Source: Tigriopus japonicus (taxonomy: Eukaryota; Arthropoda; Copepoda; Harpacticoida; Harpacticidae). From it: a DNA stretch of 64,000 nucleotides. The stretch spans positions 8,509,482 to 8,573,481 of the forward strand of contig CM021321.1 in NCBI GenBank assembly GCA_010645155.1. The letters are read 5' to 3'. This document shows positions 26,401 through 37,554 of the stretch, piece by piece; positions within the stretch are counted from its first letter, which is position 1; every line of letters starts with the position of its first letter. The notes beneath the pieces are model-generated. The model was not told the DNA's origin. It searched no databases and saw only the letters and a list, made by a program, of their open reading frames with translations. The translations under genes were made by a program, and so were the position numbers.

Positions 26401-27475
26401 TAAAAAACGTTTCATAAAGGCTGATTGAGCTGATGGCAACGTGGGGAATGAGATCCGATGACAAAGGCGTTTTCCTCCGGCCTTGAGATTAGATTTTGAG
26501 GGGGTTTCCTCTTTTTATCAATGGAGAAAATTGATGGCAGAGAGAAGTTGATGATTGCGCTCTTCTTCTCTAATGCAATAAATGACGAGTCGAACAAAGA
26601 TCCACCTTGAGCGTTGAACTATTGGGCAGGCAGGTTGGGTACTATGATGCTTCTTTGTCACGGGTTTGATCTTGAAACTCATCCGTCTATTTCGTCGGAT
26701 CCTCGTCGAACTAACAAAACAAAATCCAGTCAGGCTTGTTTTTGTTGCATATGCCCATAGGTGGGAAAATTCAATGATGGCTTATGTTCAAATTGTCACG
26801 ATAAATTGTGGGATGACCATTTTAGCTCAAAATCTTTTAGTCTCGTTACTTTTTTGTGGCGAAGGGAAAAAACAAGAAAATTTCGAGTTGAGAAATTGAA
26901 ACTGTTGAAAAACCATTTTCGAAACCTGAGGTTTTCATTCTAGTCGTTGTTATTTTTATATTCTCCAATCCAGACCTTTAACGTAAAACTTGAATTAGCG
27001 TAATCGGTGGTTTGACATTAACATTAAAGCAATGAAGCATGGTACGAAGATACAATATATTAATCAAGCTTGAAAGTGGAAAGCAAGAATAAAACCTCCA
27101 GCTAGGCGTAGACAGAAAATTGACAGGTTTTTTTTCGTAAATGGCTTCAACTGGTACTATTTCTATTTATCATATTGAAAGATTAATTAAATCCTGCCTG
27201 CTCAAGGTCAATCAGGTTAACGAAATTTTACATCACCCCCAAAATACACATTTTTTGACTTGATGGCTTTTTGCAACTGCATCAACTATTACAAAATAAC
27301 AACGTGCCACATTTTAGAACAACTATAACAACTAAATCTCTAGTTCATTCACAACTGTAAAAGCTTAAAATATCAAACTGTCAACAGAGGCTTCAATATT
27401 CTCATTGATTTATTTTATCGAATTAGTCCAACTCATATCCTACAATAATTCCTATTGTTCTCTATTGCTGTTGCA

Positions 27476-30400
27476 GGTGTCGCAACCGTCAACACGTGCA
27501 TTATTGCCGGCGTCACGGTCGTCTTCACCGTCGACAACATTCCTCTCGGTCGGGTGTGCCACATCTTCGGCCTTTTGGACAAAGGACGGTGGTAGCTCCT
27601 TCGAGCAGGATGAATCCGTCCATTGAGGCCACAGCATGGGAGGAGAACTGTCCGGACTCGCTCCTGGACATTTGTACCAGGTTAGTTGTTGAAGGAGATG
27701 CCACATGAATCCTGGCTCTAGAGCAGGGGTTGGTAACAGCTGTTGAGATAGGACCCACCAAACAGAAGCTGATGGGTACTTGGGCCCACAAAAAATGATC
27801 ACTAGGTTACTGAAGTGAAACTAGTAACTGAAAATTAAAAAAAAAACAGTAACTGAAAATTGTATTTTTGAATCAATTATATTCAAGTAGGCCTCCAAAA
27901 ACGGCCAAATAAATTAAATTCACCAGAGACAAATTTGGAAAATGGGTGAACAAAGACAAAAGTACCTAATACTGGCCTTGTCAAAAAAAATGTTTCTTAA
28001 ATACCCGGCTTTTTTCAAGTATTTTGGCCTTTTGAAGAAAAATATATTGGATATTTTGTCACTTTTTTGCAAATATTTTTCCGGGCCCTAATGATCACTG
28101 AGCTGTGAGCCCACAGGCATAGTGCTAGGAATGGCTGTTGAGCTCACTATTTTGGTCTTTTCCAAATAACTCCTGGGCGCACCATAAATTACGATTTTTG
28201 GCCCACTACGAGTAGTTGCCGACCCCTGCTCTTAATGGAACTTCAGGTCCTTAGATGCGGGATATTGCAAATTTGAAATTCGTTAAGAGTGAAATGGGAA
28301 GGTTAAAACTGCCGCTCTGTTGTTGGTTTTTGGCAAATGTCAATAATAGAGAGGGCTTTTGTAAGAGAAATTTTATGGGTATTTGCGGATTTTTCATCTC
28401 AGTCTTATTTTACTACATTTTATTATTCTTTAACTATTCAGCTTTTTAAGAATACATTTTTAAGTGGATTGATTGTGCACAGAAAATTTTGTTTTTATGA
28501 TAAAAAGACACCCTTTCCTTTAGAGAACATTGGGAAAGAAAATTGGTGCCACTGAAATCCTTACTATTAGCTATAACGTTCACCGACAAAGCATTTTAAA
28601 GCATTTTGAGGGCAATTCAAATCAACATTCAGTCAAAACTTATCACCGGATTCACCGAGCCGAAAAACCTCCGTACCACAGCTCGTTTCATAACTCAATA
28701 CAAGCCAACCAACCAAACAATCAACCAATGCAATATTTTAGAAACTCTCGTGTCTTTTCCAGATATGTCCTCCAACATCCTCAAACATATTGTTGTCCCA
28801 AGAAGTTGAACAACAATATGAACGAAGTTGTCACGGATGAATCCACCCGAATCACGCCCGAAATCAACGAGGCCCCCATTATCTTTACCCTCCTCCCCGA
28901 TCTTCATTTGCCCACTGAGATTTGCGAAAAGCTCTTCGCCACTTTGCACGAAGAAGGACTCGATATCGAGGACTGTACAGCCGGTATCTTTGCCGATGTG
29001 AACTCATGTCGTCTCCGAAGAGTCAATGTCCGTTGTAGCTCGATCACCGATCACGGTCTCGAGTACCTTCTCCGTCATAATTTGCGCGATTTGGACATTC
29101 ACAATTGTGAAGCACTGACTTCGCGAACCTTGGAATCGTTGAATAAATACTCCAAGCATCTCGTGAACTTGAACATTGGCAACACAGTGCAAATACTTCC
29201 AGACTACATTTACCCGAAAAGTGACGAGCTCGACGAGGACGATGTGGACTCGTTGGACGAGGAAGATCGGGCTCGAACCGTGTTCCACGAGCGTGGATAC
29301 ATCCTGAACGCACCTCATTTGCAGAAGCTTTGCATTCGCGACTTGTTTGTGACGAGGGGCTCGAACTATTTGAGCTTGCTCCTCAAACCCTTGCCCAAAT
29401 TGACCCATCTGGACTTGTCGAGCCTACATCACACGGAAGGTCTCGGTGATCTCGAGGTCCTCAAAGAGCTAACCCAATTGACCTCGCTGGTCCTCCACAA
29501 TTTTACTCAGGGCATTACATCTGAGGCTGTGAAAACCATTTGTCAAATTAAAACCCTGCGGCATCTCGACCTAAGTCATCAGGAGGAGAAAATGGGCAAG
29601 TTTCTCAATCCCAATGAGACTCTGGCCTTCATCGTGCAAAGTCTTCCTCATCTCACGTCCTTGGACATTTCGGGCACGAACTTGGCCGGTGGATCGGCTC
29701 AAACCTCGCCCACCACGCCCAATGCGGCCTCAAAAACCTTATCCTCGGCTAATTCCGGGGGCTCGGGTCTCTCGGATGGCTTGGATGAGGAGGATTTGGG
29801 CTGCAAATGTGATATCCCGGGCTTGGCTAGCCGGGTCAACAATCCCCTGGAGTTCTTGGGCTTATACAAAACCAGCCACGATGCCTGCTATCGAGTTCAA
29901 ATACCCGCCAAACAGGTAGGATATGTTTTTTTTGTAGAGAACTTGAACATTATAATTTCGAGTTCCATTTTTAGATATCTGGAGATGCCAACGAAAAACA
30001 GATTCTGGTGGCCGGCAGACAATATTTGGACCGTCCCATGGTTTTGGAAACCGTTCTAAACGACTTATTTCACATTTTTCGTTACGAGAACTGTTCGAAT
30101 ATCAAAGCCGCTCTTGACATCATCCTCTTGGCTATGGATCGTCACCCCGGGGAGAAAGTAAGTTCAAAGTACCATTATTACATTCAAGTTAATTCGGAAT
30201 ATCATTAAAATTAATGAAAAAAGTTTTTTACGTGAGATTTAAATTGAAATGTCGAACGTGCTTCAAACTAACCGGAAATGAATCCTTGCTCGTCTCACCC
30301 TTTTATTCGGTTGAAATTGAACACGCCTTTACCTTTCAAGGTCATTCAAATCTCGGGTTCGGCTAGTTTGTACTACGTGGTGAAGGTGGAGCTGAAAGAG

Positions 30401-33400
30401 AACATCAATGTCAAGATGAAGAAAAAGATCTTGGCCACTTTGCTCAATGGCATGTTCGCCCACAAGAACGATGCCATCATGATGCGAAATGGTTGTCTCA
30501 CATTGTGTCAATTCACCATGCCCCAAGATGTGATATTCGATTATGAGAGGCTGGTCAGGATCCTATTGTACATCGTGTCCGAACACAAGCAACCCGACAC
30601 GGCCTTTGTCCAAAGAGCTGGAATCTATCTCCTCAACACATTGGCATGTCAAGTGGATGGCCAACAAAAGCTACTTTTGGGCAATTTGGGAACAATGGAG
30701 AAGATGCTGTGTCTCATCCGGGAACGGGAAGTAAATGGTAGGTTCATAACTTGATTCATACGTGGGGTATCCAGACTAAAGGTAGACTGGGCCTCGAATT
30801 CCCTAAATTGCACGATTTTCGGATCTATGCCAAAAATCGAAAACATAAGATAAAGATTTATCTTATGTGAGTAGATGTTATTTAACAAATTTTGTTGTTT
30901 GACGAACTTGTTCGAAGCTATGATTTAAGTAGACAAGGTATGTTGGGCACCCCCTGCACATTTTAAAAATGGATGTCAAGAGCGAGAAACTCGTTAAAAT
31001 TCCAATATTTTGCAAAGTAAAGATGTTGCTTATACTTGAACATTTGTGTAGAAAAAATGATAAATTTCGATGTGAGACATCTTGGCTTTAGAAGACACAT
31101 CATTTTTGTCATGTTGCTCGCTCTTGACGCTTATTTTCTATGTATACAGAGGTCAACCAACATACCTTGTCTAATTAAATCATAGCTTCAAACAAGTTCG
31201 TCTGACAACAAAATTTGCAAAATGACATCTGCTCACAAGAAACAAATCTTCAATTCAATATATTTTCATAAATCCGAATATCGTGCATTCAAACTCTAGT
31301 CTGGATATCCCTCGTAACTTGATTGTTGAATAATAAAGCTCATTTTTTGTTTGCCTGTATGATCCTCCAGGGAATTGTGACGATGTTATGGAAACAGCTT
31401 GGTCTTGCATGTGGAACGTCACGGATGAGACGCCGATCAATTGCAAGCGATTCCTGGATGGAGGTGGAATGCAGTTGTTCCTTCAATGCAAAGCTCAATT
31501 CCCCGAAAAGCACGACCTTCTTCGGAACATGATGGGTCTTTTGGGTAATGTGGCCGAGGTCCCTGAGCTCAGATCCACTCTGATGACTCCCGAGTTCGTC
31601 TCGGAGTTCACGCATTTACTTCGATCCAACACCAACGGGATCGAGGTGAGTACTGATTATCTATGAATTCTGCTAGATAGTACGTGTTAGATCTTTAAAT
31701 GATGCTTTGATGTAGGTGAGTTATAATGCAGCCGGGGTTTTGGCGCATATGGCTTCGGATGGTGCCGAAGCTTGGACGATCGAATCACCGAGTCGAGAAG
31801 AGGTCTTGCAAGATATGGAGAACGCCATTGAAGGATGGGACCTGACCACTAAAAGGAATATCAACTACCGGAGCTTCGAGCCCATTTTGAGATTGGTTCG
31901 CGTTCAGCACACACCTCAATGCCAACATTGGGCTGTTTGGGCCTTGGCAAATCTGACAAAAGTCGATGGTAAGAACGTCTATGTCTTTATAATAGTTAAG
32001 AAGCTAAAATCTACATTTGTGGGATGTGCATAGATTTACTGGACAAAGGGCTTGTAATCCTTGATTGAAAAGAAAACACTTTTAAAGCGGTCAATGCAGC
32101 TTGCGCACGACATCAAAAATGAAACAAGTAAATATCTTCTGATAAAACAACGTTTTTTTGACCAGAAGTCACTTCCGGTATTGTGCCAAATTCTAAGAGA
32201 ACTATCATTTGCACCATCAGGGTGATCAAAGTTACAAGATACGGTGTCTTTGATTTATTCTTGGTCAAGGCTGAGATTTAGGCCAAAATGTAGAATCATA
32301 TTTACATCTCTAATAGAGTGGCTTTAGATCAGCATTAGAAATTTATCTTTCCTTTTATCGTGAAAGAGATTCCGAATGCAAAATTATTTATCATGAGTGA
32401 TGATGACAAAATGGTTTTCATCCTGAAATAAGGAAAGGATATGTTAGTAATTATTTACATTTGCAAAATTCTATTTGTGTTGTGTTGAGGTGTTTTCAAT
32501 GTTGCCATTCACAAGCAAGGACCCAAAGAGTGGGAAAATTCCCTTATGGAACATCGACCCTAAGTGCTGACACCAAATAGTATACAAACAAACGAGTATC
32601 AAGACAAAGTTAGATCTGAATTGCTCCATGTATTTGAGGGTTTCTAAGAAATGTACATGTAACACTTGTCCTGATTGGGTGATTCATTTGTTTGTCCTTC
32701 ATTTACAAATAGAATGGCAGTATCCAAAACAAAAACACCCTGTAATAGTTATCTTTTCATGCAATCCGAGTCATGATGGGCTTTATTAGGCGGTTCAATA
32801 TTAAGAGTCGCAGTATTCGCATCATGATTCGTGGGCTCGGACTTCGATGCTTAATATTTATTTCTCGACTCCTAAATTCCGTGTTGAAATTCTTTTTCGG
32901 CCATTCCTTACATAGTGGGTCAAAAGTGGAAAAAGAAAAGGCCAGGGGAAATGGCTTGTCTGTTCAAAGAAGCCGAATTTGGGTTCGAGGAAAAATGGAC
33001 GCTCTTGCTCCAACAGAAAGAATCAATTTTCTACTCACTCATTTGAAATATGAACCTCCGGAAAGTCTCCTGAATAACAATGCCAGCCTTCTTACACTCA
33101 CGTCGAAACACGCCATTTTTGCGATTTGTCCGGATAACTTAGACGTTTATAGTTCAAATGAAAGGCCATTTGTGTACATCACCCAATTTGAAAAGGCATA
33201 TGAAATACTCACGATTTCATTGGAGGATTTCATCAAGTTTGGAAAATCCATGGAGGATCCCAAGGCCAATTTGATCCTATTGTCAAGCACTGGACGCTGT
33301 GGATCCACCTTGTTGACTCAAATGATGGAGATGATGCCAAACACAATGACCATCTCGGAACCAGATGCTTTCGTGTTCTTGAATGACCAGCAATTGCTAA

Positions 33401-34433
33401 AGATGCCAGAAAGTGTGAGACAATGTCCGGATGATCTTCTCTTGTCTGTGATTCGTCTCCAATGCAAAAGTGGAACCTCGAACCAAGTGGAACCGGAAAC
33501 CATCATCATCAAAACGCGAAGTCAATGTGTGACCCTTATTGAGAAAGTATCAAAAGTCATGCCCAAAGTTCGACATGTGTTCATGCATCGGGATCCTGAG
33601 AAAACCATCCTATCGTTCATGGCTATGATGTTCGGCCAGAATAACCTTCCTCAGTGGATGCTACGTCAGTTTTTAGACATCATTAAATCGTTTATCTACG
33701 ATTCAATTCAGTTTGATGGATTCAAGTACTCGAAAGAGATTGAGAGGTTAAAACATCAGATATCGGGTTCAGACACGGACTTTGTTCGACTGATGTCCCA
33801 TATGTGGCTTTTGCAAGTGCTTTGTTATCAGCATTTTGCTCGAACCGTTGAAATTCTTCCAGTCAAATATGAAGATTTGCTAGCAAACCCATTACAGGAG
33901 CTGAATGAACTGTTTGATCATTGTGGAATTCCTAAAGAGAATATCCAGTTATCGTTAAAGGCACTCGAAAAAGACTCGCAAAAGAATTCTAGACTCTCCA
34001 AAGATAAATTAGACTCAAAGAAGAAAAGCAACCTGACGCAAGAAGAAAAAGACCTAATTAACGCCGATTTTGCCTTATTTGATGTACCTCCTCTTCATGA
34101 ATGTCATAAAATATTTCAATAAAAGTATGTTTATTTTGTGATACATATAGAAATACGTATGTATTAAAAGCGAAACTGCATTTCCACAATAAATGTTACA
34201 ATCATAAACTGATATACTGAAATAATTTGTTTTCTATTGCAGCCAAGTATTGCGGGCTAGTGGAGCAAGAAGGTGGTCTTTCGTTACTTGAAGAACTCAT
34301 TAACAGCAACGTTCCTCAATTATCGTATCCAAGAGTTTTGGAATTAGCCGCCATGGTCAGAGACAACGTGACTCAGTGGAAAGAACGGGATGGAGTGGAA
34401 CCAGCGGATGAATCTCTTGAATTTGACGGATAG
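27476..34433 (+). CDS. ZER1: ZER1 (protein zer-1 homolog), CUL2 ubiquitin-ligase substrate receptor
   Basis: ZYG11/ZER1 proteins recruit substrates with N-terminal glycine degrons to the CUL2-Elongin BC E3 ligase. Coding exons: 27610-27680, 28763-29915, 29975-30157, 30341-30737, 31371-31645, 31716-31968, 34243-34433; 840 residues (human about 766). A strong acceptor at 27474-27475 begins the first exon, so the 5' UTR is spliced or trans-spliced. N-terminal SLLDICTRYV is a BC/VHL-box pattern split over exons 1 and 2. Leucine-rich repeats follow (LRxLDIHN, LTHLDLSS, LRHLDLS, LTSLDIS), then armadillo-like repeats. The glycine-binding pocket residues known in ZYG11B/ZER1 are present: W616, N617 and D620 in WNVTDE, N661 and E664 in LLGNVAEV. 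NINYRSFEPILRL favours ZER1 over ZYG11B. Intron 1 holds a hAT-type element, intron 4 a long-TIR element and intron 6 a complete nested gene. Confidence 0.93.
27724..28228. mobile_element. Non-autonomous hAT-type element in ZER1 intron 1
   Basis: 505 bp. Ends CAGGGGTTGGTAACAGCTG and, inverted from the right, CAGGGGTCGGCAACTACTCG are typical hAT terminal repeats. Flanking 8-bp sequences CTCTAGAG (27716-27723) and CTCTTAAT (28229-28236) agree at 5 of 8 positions, and the left one fits the hAT target preference nTCTAGAn. No transposase frame. Confidence 0.85.
30757..31315. mobile_element. Non-autonomous long-TIR (Mutator-like) element, copy 2
   Basis: 559 bp in ZER1 intron 4, flanked by a perfect 9-bp duplication AACTTGATT (30748-30756 and 31316-31324). 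Ends TACGTGGGGTATCCAGACTA and, inverted, ACGAGGGATATCCAGACTAG; the two arms stay complementary for about 150-200 bp. A 9-bp duplication with long inverted arms is the hallmark of Mutator-like elements. No coding capacity, so it needs transposase in trans. Confidence 0.85.
32773..34122 (+). CDS. Sulfotransferase-like membrane protein A (nested in ZER1 intron 6)
   Basis: Intact single-exon frame of 449 residues lying wholly within the last intron of ZER1, on the same strand. ATG 32824 (432 residues) lines up better with the starts of its relatives. One hydrophobic segment near residues 20-42 suggests a type II Golgi anchor. P-loop TGRCGSTLL at 173-181 fits the 5'-phosphosulfate-binding loop of PAPS-dependent sulfotransferases, and FMHRDPEKTILSF with R273 and S281 fits the 3'-phosphate motif. 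The C-terminus has EKDSQKNSRLSKDKL, conserved in all five local copies. Acceptor is unknown and could be a glycan, lipid or protein. Its own AATAAA follows 66 bases after the stop, ahead of the final ZER1 acceptor. No poly(A) tract or target duplication of a fresh retrocopy was seen. The exact subfamily is not recognised. Confidence 0.85.
   Translation: MMGFIRRFNIKSRSIRIMIRGLGLRCLIFISRLLNSVLKFFFGHSLHSGSKVEKEKARGNGLSVQRSRIWVRGKMDALAPTERINFLLTHLKYEPPESLLNNNASLLTLTSKHAIFAICPDNLDVYSSNERPFVYITQFEKAYEILTISLEDFIKFGKSMEDPKANLILLSSTGRCGSTLLTQMMEMMPNTMTISEPDAFVFLNDQQLLKMPESVRQCPDDLLLSVIRLQCKSGTSNQVEPETIIIKTRSQCVTLIEKVSKVMPKVRHVFMHRDPEKTILSFMAMMFGQNNLPQWMLRQFLDIIKSFIYDSIQFDGFKYSKEIERLKHQISGSDTDFVRLMSHMWLLQVLCYQHFARTVEILPVKYEDLLANPLQELNELFDHCGIPKENIQLSLKALEKDSQKNSRLSKDKLDSKKKSNLTQEEKDLINADFALFDVPPLHECHKIFQ
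34188..34193 (+). terminator. Poly(A) signal of nested sulfotransferase-like gene A
   Basis: AATAAA 66 bases after the TAA of gene A and about 50 bases before the last ZER1 exon. Use of this signal by ZER1 transcripts would remove the last ZER1 exon. Confidence 0.55.
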
Positions 34434-34678
34434 AATTATGGGGTCGAGGCTATTTGGCCAAACCTTTTAAATTTCCGAGTAATTTTTGAGCCCAAAGTTC
34501 ATGCCTTTAGAGCACTTCAAGGCAAAGACAGATCGGCCACGCGTTACTTTTGAAGAAACCAATCAAAACCCGGCCACTTTTGTGGAAACCCAGTATCAAT
34601 TTCTCAAATGGAATCATGTCTCTCTCTTTCTCTTGTCCCCATCTCTGTTGATAAAATATATACCAAGTCACTAATTAT

Positions 34679-36040
34679 TTAATTGTTTTGCGTCTTCCGC
34701 ACAATCTCCAAATAATTTTCAACTGCCGGGAAGTCCATCTTAGCCATAATGACATTCATCTCTCTGACATCTGCGGGAGTGAATTCCAAGGTTCTTAATT
34801 TCTTCAATTTGTCCCGGCTCAAAGAGGAATTTCTCTGAGAATCCCGTTCCATGGTACGAAGACAGGCTTCCACGTGACTCAAAGGTAGCTGGCAATGTGT
34901 CAGTATTTTCACCAAGATATCCTTGGGGTTATCCATTAACTCCTCATAAGCAAATCCAAAGGACTTGATCCAACCTCTCTTATTGTATTCCACGAAATTG
35001 AGGACGTGAAGGCACCACCAAACTAGGAAAGGTTTATAGGTGTGGAACCCGCGTGCGGCAATATCAATTAGCTCCTCAATGGCTTTACTATATTCAGTAT
35101 CCACTGGGCGAAGTTGCTCGAAAAACTCCTTCAATGTAACCCGTAGAAAAACTTGTGAAATGATCTTTGGTAAGGACTGGTAAACCGCATAGAACGACTT
35201 CATGTGACGACGAGGTTCCCGGAACATGAACACGTGATGCACTTTTGGAAAACATTTGGCAATAAAAGCCGATTGAGTAATGGTCACGCTCAAAGCCTTG
35301 ATAACAACATGATCAACCTGTTTTTGGCGCCAAGGTTTGCATTGGGCGCGAATCCCAGCTTGAACCATGAGATCTGGGTCGGCTTGGATTTCAGATGGCG
35401 TTTTTGCGTGTTTGGAGTCAAACAAACCGACTATCGATACGAAATAGTGCGGCTCCGACATAACAACGGTCTTTGGTACCGCTTCTAACATTTGGGTAAG
35501 GATCGTTGAGCCACATCGACCTGTATTGGAAAGGAGGACCACATTAGGCTTTGGATCCCCCAAGTCATTGGTAAATCGCAGGAAATCCTTCAGTGGAAGG
35601 CTTAGCAGCTCAATGGCCGAATTGAATTGGGTCACAAAACAAAACACCCCCTTGGTTGTGTCGTAGACGTCAAAATTGGGCGGGGCACGGACGAAGTAGG
35701 CTCGGGTAGGGGTAGCAAATAGGAGCGTGACTTCATCTTGCTTTAAAAATTCAACACTTTCGTATCCAATGTGAGCGAGGAGGAAGTTGTTGGATGATTT
35801 AGGCGAAACTTCGCCAAGATCAGCTCTCCAGAGTATCTTCTGTCGATGAACGGACTTTTTGTAATTGCATTCGGATTCAATTCTTTCTGACACTCTTCCA
35901 CTGTGAAGTGAAAATCCCAGGATCTTTTTCAGAAAAATGTTCAATACCCATGAGAGGAAGATGCAGATTCTCAGAAACAAAAAGGCCCACATGATCGCTT
36001 CTCTCGATTCTTCGTTAAAATAATCGACGTGTAATTCCAA
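34679..36040 (-). CDS. Sulfotransferase-like membrane protein B
   Basis: Intact single-exon frame, 453 residues, convergent with ZER1 (245 bases between stops). The hydrophobic stretch near 17-42 is the likely membrane anchor; a start at the internal Met 17 (MWAFLFLRICIFL) matches its relatives. P-loop TGRCGSTIL at 173-181; 3'-phosphate motif VFMFREPRRHMKSF; C-terminal ERDSQRNSSLSRDKL. It shares with gene E the phrases NNFLL(A/S)HI(G/S)YES and (P/E)NFDVYD, placing both closer to each other than to C and D. Alternative identity: another P-loop nucleotide-binding family; the paired R...S motif makes sulfotransferase more likely. Confidence 0.85.
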   Translation of the reverse strand: MELHVDYFNEESREAIMWAFLFLRICIFLSWVLNIFLKKILGFSLHSGRVSERIESECNYKKSVHRQKILWRADLGEVSPKSSNNFLLAHIGYESVEFLKQDEVTLLFATPTRAYFVRAPPNFDVYDTTKGVFCFVTQFNSAIELLSLPLKDFLRFTNDLGDPKPNVVLLSNTGRCGSTILTQMLEAVPKTVVMSEPHYFVSIVGLFDSKHAKTPSEIQADPDLMVQAGIRAQCKPWRQKQVDHVVIKALSVTITQSAFIAKCFPKVHHVFMFREPRRHMKSFYAVYQSLPKIISQVFLRVTLKEFFEQLRPVDTEYSKAIEELIDIAARGFHTYKPFLVWWCLHVLNFVEYNKRGWIKSFGFAYEELMDNPKDILVKILTHCQLPLSHVEACLRTMERDSQRNSSLSRDKLKKLRTLEFTPADVREMNVIMAKMDFPAVENYLEIVRKTQNN

Positions 36041-36261
36041 AGATTGTTCACAAATCTGGACAAGAATGCAATTTTCAAAGGAGAGATAACGAGATTAGAA
36101 GCCGAAGGATTTCATCAGGATGTTGTAAAATGTAAAGGTCCTGCAAACAAGCCGAGTAAAGATTTAAATTTACTTTCAGAATGCATGAATGCATGAGCAC
36201 GAGTAAAATACACGTCGTTTCAGCATTTTATACTTAAAGATTTGCATTTTGTCACAAAAGG

Positions 36262-37554
36262 TCATTGTTCAAACGCTTCATGGAACCGTTCAAGGGGTGG
36301 AAGGTCCATTTTTTGAAATATTTCGTTCACATTACGAATTTCACCCTCTGTGAAGTCTTTTGGTCTTGATTTTTGGAGCTTTTCCCTGCTGATAGCAGAT
36401 CCTTGTTGAGAATCTTTGCTCATGGCAGATATACATTGATCCAGAGTCCTTGTCGACATGGAGCAATGAGCGAGTAGTTTCTTCATCGTACCTTCTGGTG
36501 AGGCCAATAAATCCTCGTATGAAATTGAAAAGAATGATATCTTCTTTTTGGTGGAATATTCACGGAAGTTCAGGACGTGAAGACCGAAGAATAGGGCAAT
36601 CATTTCGGCCGAGCCGATTTTTCTCAACCATTTATCCTCCAGGTCTCGGATCACGGGAACCTTATCGCAATCGTCAGGATACAAGCGAGCTAAGCTATTG
36701 AAAAAAGTCCGGCTTGCTATGAATTTGCCAAACCAAGGCATTGAGCCCATCATGGCTCTAAAAGATTGAATGTTTGGTTTGGGAGCTCTGTGCATAAATA
36801 CGTTCCTGATATATGGGCAAGCTTCTTGGGTCTTGGCAGCGGTTTTGATTACCAAACTGACGCTCTTCAACACAAAATTGTCAACTTGTCTATTGTTCAA
36901 TGGTTTGCATTGAACTCGATATCCAGCTCGAATAATTTGCTGCATGTTATAAGTGGTGCCCGTAGTGATCAGTTGCCCATTGTTATCTTCTAATAAGTTG
37001 GTTTGAAACATGGGTTCGGACATAACAATAGTGTTAGGAACGCCCTCCATCATTTGAGTCAGCAAAGTCGATCCACATCGGCCAGTGCTGTATAATGAAA
37101 TTACATTAGCCTTTGGATCCCCGAGTTCTTGGGCAAATTCCAAAAAGTTCTTTAAAGTCACTCGGATGATGTTTGCGGTCAGTTTGAATTGAGCTCCATA
37201 AAGAAACGGGTGATTGGTGGTGTCGTAAATATTGCAGCCGGGTAACGTTTCCACAAAGTAGGCATAGCGCTGGTCCAAAAAAGCCAAACTGACCTCATCT
37301 TTCTTCAAGTAATCAATTGGTTGATAGCTTTGATGGCTCAAGAAGAAGCTCTTGTGATCAAAACCTCCGATATCGAACATGGAAGCCCGACAATGGATCT
37401 TTAATCTATGAACACATTTGCCACGGTAACTCTTGGATTGTTCAAGGTCGAGGACGTTTCCGCTAAAGAATGAATAGCCGACCAATGCTTTTAGTACGGC
37501 ATTGACATACTTGGAAATCACTAATGCCGCTCGAAGAAGAAAATATCGAAACAT
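36262..37554 (-). CDS. Sulfotransferase-like membrane protein C
   Basis: Intact single-exon frame, 430 residues, tandem with B and D on the minus strand. N-terminal anchor MFRYFLLRAALVISKYVNAV; CVHRLKIH; P-loop TGRCGSTLL at 157-165; 3'-phosphate motif FMHRAPKPNIQSF, where the usual acidic residue after R is Ala; C-terminal SKDSQQGSAISREKL. Gene D is its closest relative, about four of five residues identical by eye, so the pair is a recent local duplication. Stop TGA; no truncation seen. Confidence 0.85.
   Translation of the reverse strand: MFRYFLLRAALVISKYVNAVLKALVGYSFFSGNVLDLEQSKSYRGKCVHRLKIHCRASMFDIGGFDHKSFFLSHQSYQPIDYLKKDEVSLAFLDQRYAYFVETLPGCNIYDTTNHPFLYGAQFKLTANIIRVTLKNFLEFAQELGDPKANVISLYSTGRCGSTLLTQMMEGVPNTIVMSEPMFQTNLLEDNNGQLITTGTTYNMQQIIRAGYRVQCKPLNNRQVDNFVLKSVSLVIKTAAKTQEACPYIRNVFMHRAPKPNIQSFRAMMGSMPWFGKFIASRTFFNSLARLYPDDCDKVPVIRDLEDKWLRKIGSAEMIALFFGLHVLNFREYSTKKKISFFSISYEDLLASPEGTMKKLLAHCSMSTRTLDQCISAMSKDSQQGSAISREKLQKSRPKDFTEGEIRNVNEIFQKMDLPPLERFHEAFEQ

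Larger units (their letters stand above)
16179..27475. other. Long region without a supportable gene
   Basis: About 11 kb between the TBC1D13 start and the first visible ZER1 exon. Open frames are short and match no family I recognise; examples are a 118-codon frame at 18250-18606 (+) and a 125-codon frame at 20980-21357 (-). It holds an assembly gap (18971-19073), CT/CTT-rich simple sequence near 23675-23710, CAA/GTT-rich runs near 20570 and 26225, and a CATC-type simple run near 17980. Upstream non-coding exons and regulatory DNA of ZER1 may lie here but cannot be placed. Confidence 0.5.

Noticed and set aside
32219..32745. Mariner MITE between CAGGGTG (32218) and CACCCTG (32738) in ZER1 intron 6
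   Set aside because: Only the first seven bases match as inverted repeats and the left side lacks TA; could be chance.
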